Assembly (NCBI GenBank): GCA_963977625.1
Contig: CAXBPX010000022.1
Coordinates: 1 to 15,082 of the forward strand
Direction: 5' to 3'
Length of the DNA: 15,082 nucleotides
Origin: ZLKRG08 sp963977625
Lineage (GTDB): Bacteria > Actinomycetota > Actinomycetes > Nanopelagicales > Nanopelagicaceae
Shown here: positions 5,905-13,207 of the stretch, piece by piece
Position numbering within the stretch: position 1 is the stretch's first letter
How the letters are laid out: the number at the start of each line of letters is the position of its first letter
Made by a program: the position numbers and the translations under genes
Notes under the pieces: generated by a model
Databases searched by the model: none
Told to the model about the DNA's origin: nothing
What the model saw: the letters and a program-made list of their open reading frames with translations, nothing else

Positions 5905-7166
5905 ATGTGCTTAATTTCCTGAAAACTCTTACCCCGTGCAATAAATATTACGGCGAAAGCAGCCAAAATACTCAGCACTCCACCTAAGTAGAATGAAAGT
6001 GAATAATCACCAAATTTAACTCGCATAATTGCAGCGCCTAATGCTGCTACTGATGCGCCCATTTGATGTCCAGTAAATACCCAGCCATAAACCACAGTTC
6101 CATACTTAGGGCCAAGTACTGTGCGGCAGAGCGCGATGGTCGGTGGCACTGTTGCTACCCAATCCAATCCATAGAAAATTACAAAAACTAAAGTTGATGG
6201 ATGAACTGTGGCGAAAAGAATTGATGGTAATAAAAGTAGCGAAACGCCACGAAAGCCATAATAAAAAATCAGTAACTTGCGCGGATCTACCCGATCAGTT
6301 AAATAACCGGAACCTAAAGTACCAATCACATCAAATACTCCAATTAATGCAAGTAAAGATGCCGCCACTACTTCACCCATTCCGTGATCATGCGCAGCCG
6401 GTATGAAGTGGGTTCCGATTAATCCATTGGTAGTAAGTCCACAAATAAAGAAAGTCCCAAAGAGCAACCAAAAATCTTTCTCTTTGGCGCCAGCTTTTAA
6501 TGCATAAATCGCATTCTTTGCTGCGCCACCTTTTAATCTTTCCGGAGCTTGCCAATTTTCTGGTGCACCATAAGGTTTGGCACCGATTTTTTCGGGATCT
6601 TCATTTAGCCCCCACCAAATCAAAGGAATCACTGCAGCTGCGGCAATTGCAATGGTGATGGAAACGCTCTGCCAACCATGGTCTATTGCAATAGTTGATA
6701 ATGCTGGCAAGAAAACTAATTGACCGGTAGCAGCTGCTGCGGTTAGCGCACCTGTTACCAATCCTCGTCTTTGCAAAAACCATCTACTTGCAATGGTTGC
6801 AGCAAAAACTAACGCCATCGACCCAGTACCAATTCCAACTACTACTCCCCATAGCAGCACCAATTGCCATGGCGCATTCATAAATATGGTGCCAAAAGCT
6901 CCGATACTTACGGCAGCCAAAGCGCTCATAACTACTTTGCGCACTGTAAAGCGCTCCATAAGTGCCGCCGCAAATGGCGCAGTTAATCCATAAAGCAGAA
7001 TGTTTACTGAAATGGCTAAAGAAATTTGGTCACGCGACCAACCAAATGCTTCTTCAAGCGGCACGATTAAAACGGAAGGTGCAGAGCGATAACCGGCAGC
7101 TGCAACTAAAGTCACCCAAGTAATTGCCGCAGCAATCCACGCTGGATGTACTTTGCGTGAATTCAT
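5901..7166 (-). CDS. Major facilitator superfamily transporter, substrate unknown
   Basis: A 421-residue inner-membrane secondary transporter with about 12 hydrophobic segments: six before and six after a central cytoplasmic loop (about 186-232, with KPYGAPENWQAPER). MFS motif-A-like loops are MERFTVRKV (70-78) between TM2 and TM3, and GYLTDRVDPRKLL (287-299) between TM8 and TM9. The N-terminal pattern GYRSAPSVLIVPLEEAFGWSR resembles monocarboxylate/oxalate-formate-like MFS members, but the substrate cannot be read from sequence. The open frame extends to 7307, but that part overlaps the GH13 gene and has no hydrophobic or family-like sequence; the ATG at 7166 begins a typical N-terminus 14 bases after the GH13 stop. 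No good Shine-Dalgarno is seen there. Position after the glucosidase hints at sugar or organic acid transport (inference). Confidence 0.88.
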   Translation of the reverse strand: MNSRKVHPAWIAAAITWVTLVAAAGYRSAPSVLIVPLEEAFGWSRDQISLAISVNILLYGLTAPFAAALMERFTVRKVVMSALAAVSIGAFGTIFMNAPWQLVLLWGVVVGIGTGSMALVFAATIASRWFLQRRGLVTGALTAAAATGQLVFLPALSTIAIDHGWQSVSITIAIAAAAVIPLIWWGLNEDPEKIGAKPYGAPENWQAPERLKGGAAKNAIYALKAGAKEKDFWLLFGTFFICGLTTNGLIGTHFIPAAHDHGMGEVVAASLLALIGVFDVIGTLGSGYLTDRVDPRKLLIFYYGFRGVSLLLLPSILFATVHPSTLVFVIFYGLDWVATVPPTIALCRTVLGPKYGTVVYGWVFTGHQMGASVAALGAAIMRVKFGDYSLSFYLGGVLSILAAFAVIFIARGKSFQEIKHI

Positions 7167-7180
7167 AAATTTACTTTTAA

Positions 7181-8839
7181 TTACGGTAAACGTAACCAAA
7201 CAGCAGTATCGGTTGGAATATGTTCGCCTTTTAACGGCGCAGATGCCACTAGAACTTTTGCTCCGTATGGAATAACTACATCTGGCACCCCAAAATTTAC
7301 ATAACAAGCAAATTTTCCAGGACGTTGAAATGCAATTACATCATCGGTTGAATCCAACCAATTCATTTCTCCATCACCAAGACCTGGTTCTGCTTTGCGA
7401 ATGTTTAGCGCTTGCTTAACCATTTCAAAGAATGAACCCGATACTCCTTGTTGGGTATCAACTGCGCGCTCTCCCCAACCAATTGATTGTGGAAGCCAAG
7501 CTTTATCAGTTGTTAAATTTTTGTTAGCGGAAAATCCATGTGCACCGGCAGCATCTTTGGTCCAAGGAATTGGCACTCGACAACCATCACGGCCGCGATC
7601 TGTATGTCCAGACATTTTCCAAATTGGATCTTCTAAACGATTCTCTGGAATGTCGCGCACTTCAAATAGTCCAAGTTCTTCACCTTGATAGATGTATGCA
7701 CCACCTGGCAGCGCTAATTCAAGCAACGTTGCCGCGCGTGCGCGCATCAAAGCCCGTTCTTTATTGAGCTTCTTTGGATCGCCATATTTTTCTAAACCTT
7801 TACCTTTATTCTGCAATCCAAGTTCTAAGCGATCAGTTTTACGAACTACGTCGTGATTTTCCCAAACCCATGATGGTGGAGCGCCAACTTTAACTACTTC
7901 AGTCATGGATTTATCAATGATCTTTTTTAAAGATTGCGCTTCCCATTTAGCAGTTAAAAATGAGAAATTAAAAGATTGATGAAGTTCATCTGGTCGCACA
8001 TACATAGCGGTGCGTTGATCTGTTGGCGCCCAAGCTTCAGAAACCAGCATTGGATCGTGTTTGTAAGTGTTGGTTATCTTGCGCCAGTCGCGATGAATAT
8101 TATGAACTTCTTCTTGATCCCAATATGGTCGATAGTGGCGATCAAGAAGTTCAACTTCTGCCATATCCACATCTGGTAATCCTTTTTCTTTCCACATGCC
8201 ATGCGCAACATCAATGCGGAAACCATCAAATTCCAAATCTAACCAGAACTTAAATATCTCGCGGAAATGCTGCCAAACTTCGGGATTCTCCCAATTAAAA
8301 TCTGGTTGTTCTACTGCAAATAAATGTAGATACCACTGACCATCTGGCACTCGCTCCCATGCCGGACCACCAAATACTGCTTCCCAATTATTAGGAGGTA
8401 AATCTCCGTTTGGACCTTTTCCGTCACGGAAAATATAGCGTTCGCGTTCTTTCGATCCTGGTTTTGCTTTAAGCGCTGCTTGGAACCATTCATGTAAATC
8501 TGAAGAATGATTTGGCACTAAATCTAAAATAACTCTAATTCCTAAATCATGTGATTCTTTAATTAAAGCTTTAGCATCATCTAAGGTGCCATACTCTTTA
8601 TTAATTGCCATGTAATCTGCAACGTCATATCCATGATCTTTTTGTGGAGATTGAAACCAAGGATTAATCCAGATGCAGTCAACGCCGAGATCCTTTATAT
8701 ACGGTAATCGCGAACGAATGCCGTTGATATCTCCAATTCCATCTCCATCAGAATCTGCATAAGAACGGATATAAATCTGATAAGTAACTGCATCGCGCCA
8801 CCATGAGCGCTCTTCGCGAGGAGGCAGATTTGAATGCAT
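7181..8839 (-). CDS. aglA: GH13 alpha-glucosidase / oligo-1,6-glucosidase-like
   Basis: A cytosolic retaining glycoside hydrolase, 552 residues, probably hydrolysing alpha-1,4 or alpha-1,6 bonds in maltose, isomaltose or similar sugars; trehalose or sucrose as substrate cannot be excluded. The (beta/alpha)8 barrel shows the GH13 regions: Ca-binding-like DSDGDGIGD (29-37), region I DLVPNH (106-111), region II GFRIDVAH (206-213) with nucleophile D210, region III SEAW with acid/base E268, and region IV ENHD (327-330) with stabilising D330. No signal peptide. The ATG at 8839 has AAGGA five bases upstream; a TTG one codon earlier was rejected as start. The ATG overlaps the thioesterase stop by one base (TGATG), so the genes are coupled. 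The symbol follows the likely M. tuberculosis counterpart and is provisional. Confidence 0.92.
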   Translation of the reverse strand: MHSNLPPREERSWWRDAVTYQIYIRSYADSDGDGIGDINGIRSRLPYIKDLGVDCIWINPWFQSPQKDHGYDVADYMAINKEYGTLDDAKALIKESHDLGIRVILDLVPNHSSDLHEWFQAALKAKPGSKERERYIFRDGKGPNGDLPPNNWEAVFGGPAWERVPDGQWYLHLFAVEQPDFNWENPEVWQHFREIFKFWLDLEFDGFRIDVAHGMWKEKGLPDVDMAEVELLDRHYRPYWDQEEVHNIHRDWRKITNTYKHDPMLVSEAWAPTDQRTAMYVRPDELHQSFNFSFLTAKWEAQSLKKIIDKSMTEVVKVGAPPSWVWENHDVVRKTDRLELGLQNKGKGLEKYGDPKKLNKERALMRARAATLLELALPGGAYIYQGEELGLFEVRDIPENRLEDPIWKMSGHTDRGRDGCRVPIPWTKDAAGAHGFSANKNLTTDKAWLPQSIGWGERAVDTQQGVSGSFFEMVKQALNIRKAEPGLGDGEMNWLDSTDDVIAFQRPGKFACYVNFGVPDVVIPYGAKVLVASAPLKGEHIPTDTAVWLRLP

Positions 8840-9246
8840 CAATTTCCTTCCAGGTAATTACTTAAGAATTCACGCTCAATATCGCGCAAGCGACGAGCTT
8901 TTTCGGTCTCCATATCCACGCCGACTTGGACCGTTTTGCCACGAGCACGGAGCGTACCGCCCTGAGACATTTCATAGACCATTACAAATGAAGAGTTGCT
9001 AATTTTTTCAATATAAATTTCGACATCCAAAGTTGTTCCGGACTGGTGAATCGGTGATAAAAAGTCGACTTCGGCGCGCGCCACCACCATATCTGCAAGT
9101 AGCGGTTCTTCGCCGCGAGCAATACGTGCAAACCAAGTGAAATCAGCGCGAGCTTCCTGCATGTAAATTAAATAAGATGCATTATTAATATGTTTGAAAG
9201 CATCCAAATCTGCCCACCGAATTTGTAATTGACATTTATGACGCAT
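8839..9246 (-). CDS. Acyl-CoA thioesterase, 4HBT hot-dog family
   Basis: A cytosolic single hot-dog-fold protein of 135 residues, expected to hydrolyse acyl-CoA thioesters as a homo-oligomer. The signature RWADLDAFKHINNASYLIYM (10-29) matches the 4-hydroxybenzoyl-CoA thioesterase type; D15 aligns with the catalytic Asp (D17) of the Pseudomonas enzyme. The later DFLSPIHQSGTTLDVEIYI stretch and ARGKTVQVGVD near residue 100-111 fit the central sheet. The acyl group cannot be inferred. The ATG overlaps the ABC-F stop by one base (TAATG) and its own TGA overlaps the GH13 start, so it lies in the middle of a coupled operon. The same link of thioesterase with ABC-F recurs in other actinobacteria (memory, not checked). 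Confidence 0.9.
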   Translation of the reverse strand: MRHKCQLQIRWADLDAFKHINNASYLIYMQEARADFTWFARIARGEEPLLADMVVARAEVDFLSPIHQSGTTLDVEIYIEKISNSSFVMVYEMSQGGTLRARGKTVQVGVDMETEKARRLRDIEREFLSNYLEGN

Positions 9247-10913
9247 TATCTAGTCAACTTTCTGTAAGTAGCGCGATGTGGACGCGAAGCTTCTGGGCCA
9301 AGTCGATCAATTTTGTTCTTTTCATAGCTTTCGAAGTTTCCTTCGAACCAGAACCACTTGGAATCACCTTCGTAAGCCAAAATGTGAGTCGCGACGCGGT
9401 CTAAAAACCAACGATCGTGGGAGATCACTACGGCACACCCAGGAAATTCAAGTAGCGCATTTTCTAGCGAACCTAAAGTTTCCACATCTAAATCGTTAGT
9501 TGGTTCGTCAAGTAATAATAAATTACCGCCCATTTTTAAAGTGAGCGCTAAATTCAAACGATTGCGTTCGCCACCAGATAAAACTCCGGCTGGCTTTTGT
9601 TGATCTGGACCTTTAAATCCAAAGGCAGATACATATGCACGAGATGGCATTTCAACTTGTCCTACTTTAATAAAATCTAATCCGTCAGAAACTACTTCCC
9701 AAAGAGTTTTCTTAGCATCAATTCCACCGCGTGACTGATCAACGTATGAAATCTTTACGGTTTCGCCAACTTTAACGCTGCCAGAATCTGGAGTTTCCAT
9801 GCCCATCAACATCTTAAATAATGTGGTTTTACCAGCACCGTTTGGCCCAATCACACCGACAATTCCATTGCGCGGCAAGGTAAATGAAAGATCATCTATT
9901 AATAAGCGATCGCCAAATCCTTTTGATAAATGATCTACTTCGACGACCACATTTCCAAGACGAGGCCCTGGTGGAATTTGGATCTCTTCAAAATCCAATT
10001 TGCGCATCTTGTCTGCTTCCGCGGCCATCTCTTCATATCGTGCAAGGCGGGCCTTTGATTTTGCTTGGCGACCTTTTGCATTTTGGCGCACCCAATCCAG
10101 TTCTTCCGCTAAACGTTTTGCGCGCTTAGCATCTTTCTGTCCTTCAATTTTTAGACGAGTTGCTTTGGTATCCAAATATGTTGAGTAATTACCTTCGTAT
10201 GGATAAGCGCGGCCACGGTCTAATTCCAAAATCCATTGCGCCACATTGTCCAAGAAGTAACGATCGTGGGTAATTGCCACCACAGTTCCGGGATATTTTG
10301 ATAAATGTTGTTCGAGCCAGAGCACTGATTCGGCATCTAAATGGTTAGTAGGTTCGTCAAGCAATAATAAATCTGGTTGTTGCAAAAGTAATTTACAAAG
10401 CGCAACACGACGACGTTCGCCACCTGATAGCACTTTGACATCAGCATCAGCTGGTGGACAGCGAAGTGCATCCATTGCTTGTTCTAATTGTGAATCTAAA
10501 TCCCAAGCATTGCGATGATCAAGTTGTTCTTGCAGATTTCCCATTTCAGCAAGTAACTTGTCGTAATCTGCATCTGGATTAGCCATCTCTTCGCTAATTT
10601 CATTAAAGCGCGCCAACATTGACATGGTTTCGGCAACGCCTTCTTGTACATTTTCTAAAACATTCTTCTCTTCATTTAGCGGTGGTTCTTGTAGCAAAAT
10701 GCCAACTGAATATCCTGGTGTTAAAAAAGCTTCACCATTTGATGGTTGTTGCAATCCCGCCATGATCTGTAAGACCGTAGATTTACCCGCGCCATTTGGG
10801 CCAACGACACCGATTTTTGCGCCAGGCAAGAACATCAAAGTGACATCATCGAGAATTACCTTGTCACCATGCGCCTTGCGCGCCTTCTTCATCGTATAAA
10901 TGAACTCAGCCAT
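9246..10913 (-). CDS. ettA: ABC-F ATPase, energy-dependent translational throttle protein EttA
   Basis: A soluble ribosome-associated ABC-F protein with two ATPase domains and no membrane part. EttA binds the ribosomal E site and gates entry into elongation according to ATP/ADP. First domain: Walker A GPNGAGKS (38-45), signature LSGGE (162-166), Walker B LLLLDE with E187, and H216 in THDR. Linker with a charged helical arm, KRAKRLAEELDWVRQ (263-277). Second domain: Walker A GPNGAGKT (356-363), LSGGE (445-449), LLLLDE with E470, and SHDR (498-501). The two Glu match the E188/E470 pair of E. coli EttA. 555 residues is the expected length. It is the first gene of a five-gene minus-strand operon and lies divergent from the tRNA-Arg gene. 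AAGG nine bases before the ATG is a weak Shine-Dalgarno. Confidence 0.95.
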   Translation of the reverse strand: MAEFIYTMKKARKAHGDKVILDDVTLMFLPGAKIGVVGPNGAGKSTVLQIMAGLQQPSNGEAFLTPGYSVGILLQEPPLNEEKNVLENVQEGVAETMSMLARFNEISEEMANPDADYDKLLAEMGNLQEQLDHRNAWDLDSQLEQAMDALRCPPADADVKVLSGGERRRVALCKLLLQQPDLLLLDEPTNHLDAESVLWLEQHLSKYPGTVVAITHDRYFLDNVAQWILELDRGRAYPYEGNYSTYLDTKATRLKIEGQKDAKRAKRLAEELDWVRQNAKGRQAKSKARLARYEEMAAEADKMRKLDFEEIQIPPGPRLGNVVVEVDHLSKGFGDRLLIDDLSFTLPRNGIVGVIGPNGAGKTTLFKMLMGMETPDSGSVKVGETVKISYVDQSRGGIDAKKTLWEVVSDGLDFIKVGQVEMPSRAYVSAFGFKGPDQQKPAGVLSGGERNRLNLALTLKMGGNLLLLDEPTNDLDVETLGSLENALLEFPGCAVVISHDRWFLDRVATHILAYEGDSKWFWFEGNFESYEKNKIDRLGPEASRPHRATYRKLTR

Positions 10914-10930
10914 AAGTGGAAACCTTAATC

Positions 10931-10960
10931 TATATAGTCAGTAGAATTCGCATTGAACAA
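10931..10960 (-). promoter_or_regulatory. Candidate promoter of the ettA operon
   Basis: On the minus strand TTGTTC (10960-10955), an 18-base spacer and TATATA (10936-10931) form a sigma-70-like promoter. The transcript would start near 10924, only about ten bases before the ATG. The -35 matches the consensus weakly. It lies within the 54-base gap shared with the divergent tRNA gene. Confidence 0.35.
10942..10947 (+). promoter_or_regulatory. Candidate -10 box for tRNA-Arg
   Basis: TAGAAT is one base from TATAAT and would start transcription near 10954, giving a short leader before the mature tRNA end at 10968. No good -35 was found; TGGAAA at 10917-10922 is 19 bases upstream. It lies within the proposed spacer of the opposite ettA promoter. 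Confidence 0.3.
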
Positions 10961-10967
10961 ATCACAT

Positions 10968-11041
10968 GCGCCTATAGCTCAGTCGGATAGAGCGCGGGAC
11001 TTCTAAGCCCGGCGTCGCAGGTTCGATTCCTGCTAGGCGCA
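10968..11041 (+). tRNA. tRNA-Arg (anticodon UCU)
   Basis: A complete 74-base cloverleaf. Acceptor stem GCGCCTA (10968-10974) pairs with TAGGCGC (11034-11040), discriminator A at 11041. D stem GCTC/GAGC with GG in the loop; T stem GCAGG/CCTGC closing TTCGATT. The anticodon loop is CTTCTAA with TCT at positions 34-36, so it reads AGA (and possibly AGG) arginine codons. The CCA end is not encoded. The closing pair of the anticodon stem would be A31-G39, a mismatch where C-G would be usual. The next gene is a terminator 6 bases downstream, so the tRNA is transcribed alone. Confidence 0.95.
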
Positions 11042-11047
11042 CAAAAG

Positions 11048-11081
11048 AAAAAGCCCACCACCGCAAGGTGGTGGGCTTTTT
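11048..11081. terminator. Strong bidirectional terminator between tRNA-Arg and pstS
   Basis: A perfect 15-bp stem (11048-11062 with 11067-11081) has a 4-base GCAA loop on the plus strand, a stable GNRA tetraloop. The GC core is flanked by A5 on the left and T5 on the right, so either strand yields a hairpin followed by a U tract. It ends tRNA-Arg transcription on one strand and the pst operon on the other; the pstS stop is at 11089. Confidence 0.92.
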
Positions 11082-11088
11082 AATGAAT

Positions 11089-12237
11089 TTACTTATTCAT
11101 CTTCGCTATTTGGGCATTCGCCTTAGTTAGGAAGGTTCCAGCTACGACCACATAGCCAAGCTTTGGGTTGGCTGCTGAACATTCTGGTGAGACGATGTAT
11201 TTGGCTAACGCCTCTACTGCATCTCCCTTTGCCTTGTTTTCGTACTTAGATTCAACCAACATGTAAGAGACAATTCCTAAGGTATAGGCACCTTCTACCT
11301 TTGTGTTGTAATCGTAAGTAACGATTCCATTTGCATCTTGTGATGCTTCACCAAGGAAAGCTGACACTGCTGCAGAATCTGGGAAAACGAATTGGCCAGA
11401 TGCATTGCTTACGTACGCAGTGCGAAGTCCGTATGCATCACCCCAGTTTTTCTCTGCATAAGTAATTGAATATGGCGTTTTCTTGGCAAGCGTTGCGATA
11501 CCTTGAGAAGCATTAGCGCCCACAATACGTCCAATATTCTTGGTGTCATTGATATTTCCTGGGAATGCTGTTGTGAATGCGTCATTAGCTGGCTTATTCC
11601 AGATCTTAGGCGCTACTCCATTTAACCATCTTGTGAAATTATTTGTAGTGCCTGATCCATCCGCACGGAAAATAACTTTAATACTCTGATTTGGAAGAGT
11701 GTAGTAAGTATTCTTGGTTCTAGTTGAAAGTACTACTGGATTTCCAGACTTATCTTTTGCAACATTTCCTTGTGCATCTTTTTTGTAAATAGTTGTTGTG
11801 ACGGAGCGATTATTGTCCGCTGCAATTTCTGGATCATTCCATTTAGTGATTTCACCAGCAAAAATTTTCGCTACTGTTGTTGATGAGAGATAAATATCTT
11901 TCTTTGCAGGTAAATTGACTAGAACTGCAATTGGCGCAGCAATTATTGGTGCATGAAACACGGTAGCGCGCTTTGATGATGCAGTGTGAGCGGAATCTGA
12001 GAACCAAAAATCGCCGATTTTTGCATCTGAATTCTTCTTACCGGTGCCTGAACCAGTTGAGGTATAAACATATGAGTGTCCGGTTTTAGTCGCAAAGCCA
12101 GCTTTGCATGCTTGTAATAGTGGATCCACAAAAGATGCTCCAGACCCAGTTAAGTCTGTTGCATGAGCTGGTTGTGCAACTGCTAATAGAAGCGCTGCAG
12201 AAAGACCAACTGCTTTGAACTTAGAAGATAACTTCAT
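11089..12237 (-). CDS. pstS: Phosphate ABC transporter substrate-binding protein PstS
   Basis: The exported phosphate-binding component of the high-affinity Pst importer. Of 382 residues, the first 26 form a Sec signal peptide: basic MKLSSKFK, hydrophobic LSAALLLAVA, and cleavage at AHA-T27. There is no lipobox Cys, unlike the lipoprotein PstS usual in Gram-positive bacteria. Phosphate-site motifs: TGSGASF (30-36), SDSA with D81, and RADGSGTT (191-198). Between TKWNDPEIA (131-139) and this last motif is an unusually long, Lys/Asp/Asn-rich stretch (about 141-180) where most PstS proteins have a short loop. The ATG has GAAAGG six bases upstream. It is the last gene of the cluster, 119 bases after pstB, with its own likely promoter and phased repeats; the strong terminator follows. 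Confidence 0.93.
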   Translation of the reverse strand: MKLSSKFKAVGLSAALLLAVAQPAHATDLTGSGASFVDPLLQACKAGFATKTGHSYVYTSTGSGTGKKNSDAKIGDFWFSDSAHTASSKRATVFHAPIIAAPIAVLVNLPAKKDIYLSSTTVAKIFAGEITKWNDPEIAADNNRSVTTTIYKKDAQGNVAKDKSGNPVVLSTRTKNTYYTLPNQSIKVIFRADGSGTTNNFTRWLNGVAPKIWNKPANDAFTTAFPGNINDTKNIGRIVGANASQGIATLAKKTPYSITYAEKNWGDAYGLRTAYVSNASGQFVFPDSAAVSAFLGEASQDANGIVTYDYNTKVEGAYTLGIVSYMLVESKYENKAKGDAVEALAKYIVSPECSAANPKLGYVVVAGTFLTKANAQIAKMNK

Positions 12238-12243
12238 TACTTG

Positions 12244-12249
12244 CCTTTC
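12244..12249 (-). promoter_or_regulatory. Shine-Dalgarno site of pstS
   Basis: On the minus strand GAAAGG (12249-12244) lies 6 bases before the pstS ATG. The AT-rich stretch just upstream (12250-12266 in minus sense contains TTATCT and TATGTATAT) is the likely -10 region, but the exact hexamer cannot be fixed. Confidence 0.5.
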
Positions 12250-12266
12250 ATATACATAGATAATTT

Positions 12267-12356
12267 TTCTTGGTACGAGGAAAAATTAGTCATTTGAGGT
12301 TAAGCCACATTGTTTTGAAGGTTAACAACACCTGCAAAGCAGGTTAATTCTTGGTA
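12267..12356 (-). promoter_or_regulatory. pstS upstream region: three 22-bp-phased heptamers, candidate PHO-box-like operator
   Basis: The heptamer AGGTTAA (TTAACCT in the pstS sense) occurs three times, at 12297-12303, 12319-12325 and 12341-12347, each exactly 22 bp from the next, two helical turns. OmpR/PhoB-class regulators bind direct repeats of 7 bp phased at 11 bp; the actinobacterial PHO-box half-site is GTTCACC-like, and nTTAACC is close. The intermediate 11-bp positions are poorly conserved. A 6-bp hairpin, ACCTGC/GCAGGT (12330-12335, 12339-12344), lies between repeats, without a T tract. A 9-base direct repeat, TTCTTGGTA, brackets the set at 12267-12275 and 12348-12356. The site is about 60-110 bases before the pstS start, suited to activation under phosphate starvation (inference). 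Confidence 0.55.
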
Positions 12357-13193
12357 TCAGCCAAAACGACCCGTGACATAATCTTCAGTGCGCTTATCGG
12401 ATGGCGCTGAGAAAATTTTGCCGGTCTTATCAGTTTCAACCATCACACCTGGGCCACCATCAGAGAGAAAAAAGGCGGTGTAGTCAGAGACTCGAGCTGC
12501 CTGTTGCATATTGTGGGTGACAATCACGATGGTCATAGTTTGTGAAAGTTCGGCAATCGTATCTTCAATGCGAAGCGTAGAACCGGGATCAAGTGCTGAA
12601 CATGGCTCATCCATTAATAGGACTTCGGGTTCAACTGCAAGTGCTCTTGCAATACATAGACGTTGCTGCTGACCACCAGATAAAGATCCACCATGTTCGT
12701 TAAGACGATCTTTAACTTCGTTCCATAACCCTGCTCTGATCAAACATGACTCTAATAAATCGTCGGTATTGCTGCGCTTGATTTGAGCTAGTTTTAAACC
12801 AGATAAAACATTTTCACCAATTGTCATAGATGGAAAAGGATTTGGCTTTTGAAAAACCATTCCTACCTTTAATCTAATTTTTGTAACATCGGTTCCCGGG
12901 GCATAGATATCTGCGCCATCCAACATGATCTGCCCCGCCATTGCAGCGGTAGGAATGAATTCATGCATGCGATTTAAAGTTCTTAGAAAAGTTGACTTGC
13001 CACAACCAGAAGGTCCAATCAATGCCGTAACTGAACCAGAAGGAAAAGTTAGATTGACATCCGAGAGTACATGTTTGGTTCCAAACCAGGCATGTACACC
13101 AATTGCTTCCATGTCAGATGCAACCGCAGTGACATTTTGATTGCGACTGGCCCTTTTATTCGCAATATCTGCCAATGAGTTCTGAACTGTCAT
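12357..13193 (-). CDS. pstB: Phosphate ABC transporter ATP-binding protein PstB
   Basis: The cytoplasmic ATPase that powers phosphate import through PstC/PstA. The 278 residues include Walker A GPSGCGKST (60-68), Q-loop Q115 in VFQKPNPFP, signature LSGGQQQR (171-178), Walker B VLLMDEP (191-197) with E196, D-loop SALD (199-202) and H-loop H227. The ending EDYVTGRFG is typical of PstB. An extra ~25-residue N-terminal segment precedes the first strand, slightly longer than E. coli PstB (257 residues). GGAGGA seven bases before the ATG is a strong Shine-Dalgarno that supports this start. It follows pstA by 14 bases, so both are on one transcript. pstS follows after a longer gap with its own regulatory signals. 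Confidence 0.96.
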   Translation of the reverse strand: MTVQNSLADIANKRASRNQNVTAVASDMEAIGVHAWFGTKHVLSDVNLTFPSGSVTALIGPSGCGKSTFLRTLNRMHEFIPTAAMAGQIMLDGADIYAPGTDVTKIRLKVGMVFQKPNPFPSMTIGENVLSGLKLAQIKRSNTDDLLESCLIRAGLWNEVKDRLNEHGGSLSGGQQQRLCIARALAVEPEVLLMDEPCSALDPGSTLRIEDTIAELSQTMTIVIVTHNMQQAARVSDYTAFFLSDGGPGVMVETDKTGKIFSAPSDKRTEDYVTGRFG

Positions 13194-13207
13194 TCGATAT
13201 TCCTCCG

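Noticed and set aside
6143..6406. Plus-strand open frame within the MFS gene
   Set aside because: Lies opposite conserved transmembrane coding sequence; no family signature and no promoter or SD.
7167..7307. N-terminal extension of the MFS transporter frame
   Set aside because: It overlaps the GH13 coding end, is Cys/Arg/Ser-rich and not family-like. The ATG at 7166 begins a normal MFS N-terminus just after the GH13 stop.
12330..12344. ACCTGC/GCAGGT hairpin as terminator after pstB
   Set aside because: The stem has only 6 bp, the loop 3 bases, and no T tract follows on the minus strand. It is more likely part of the operator region.
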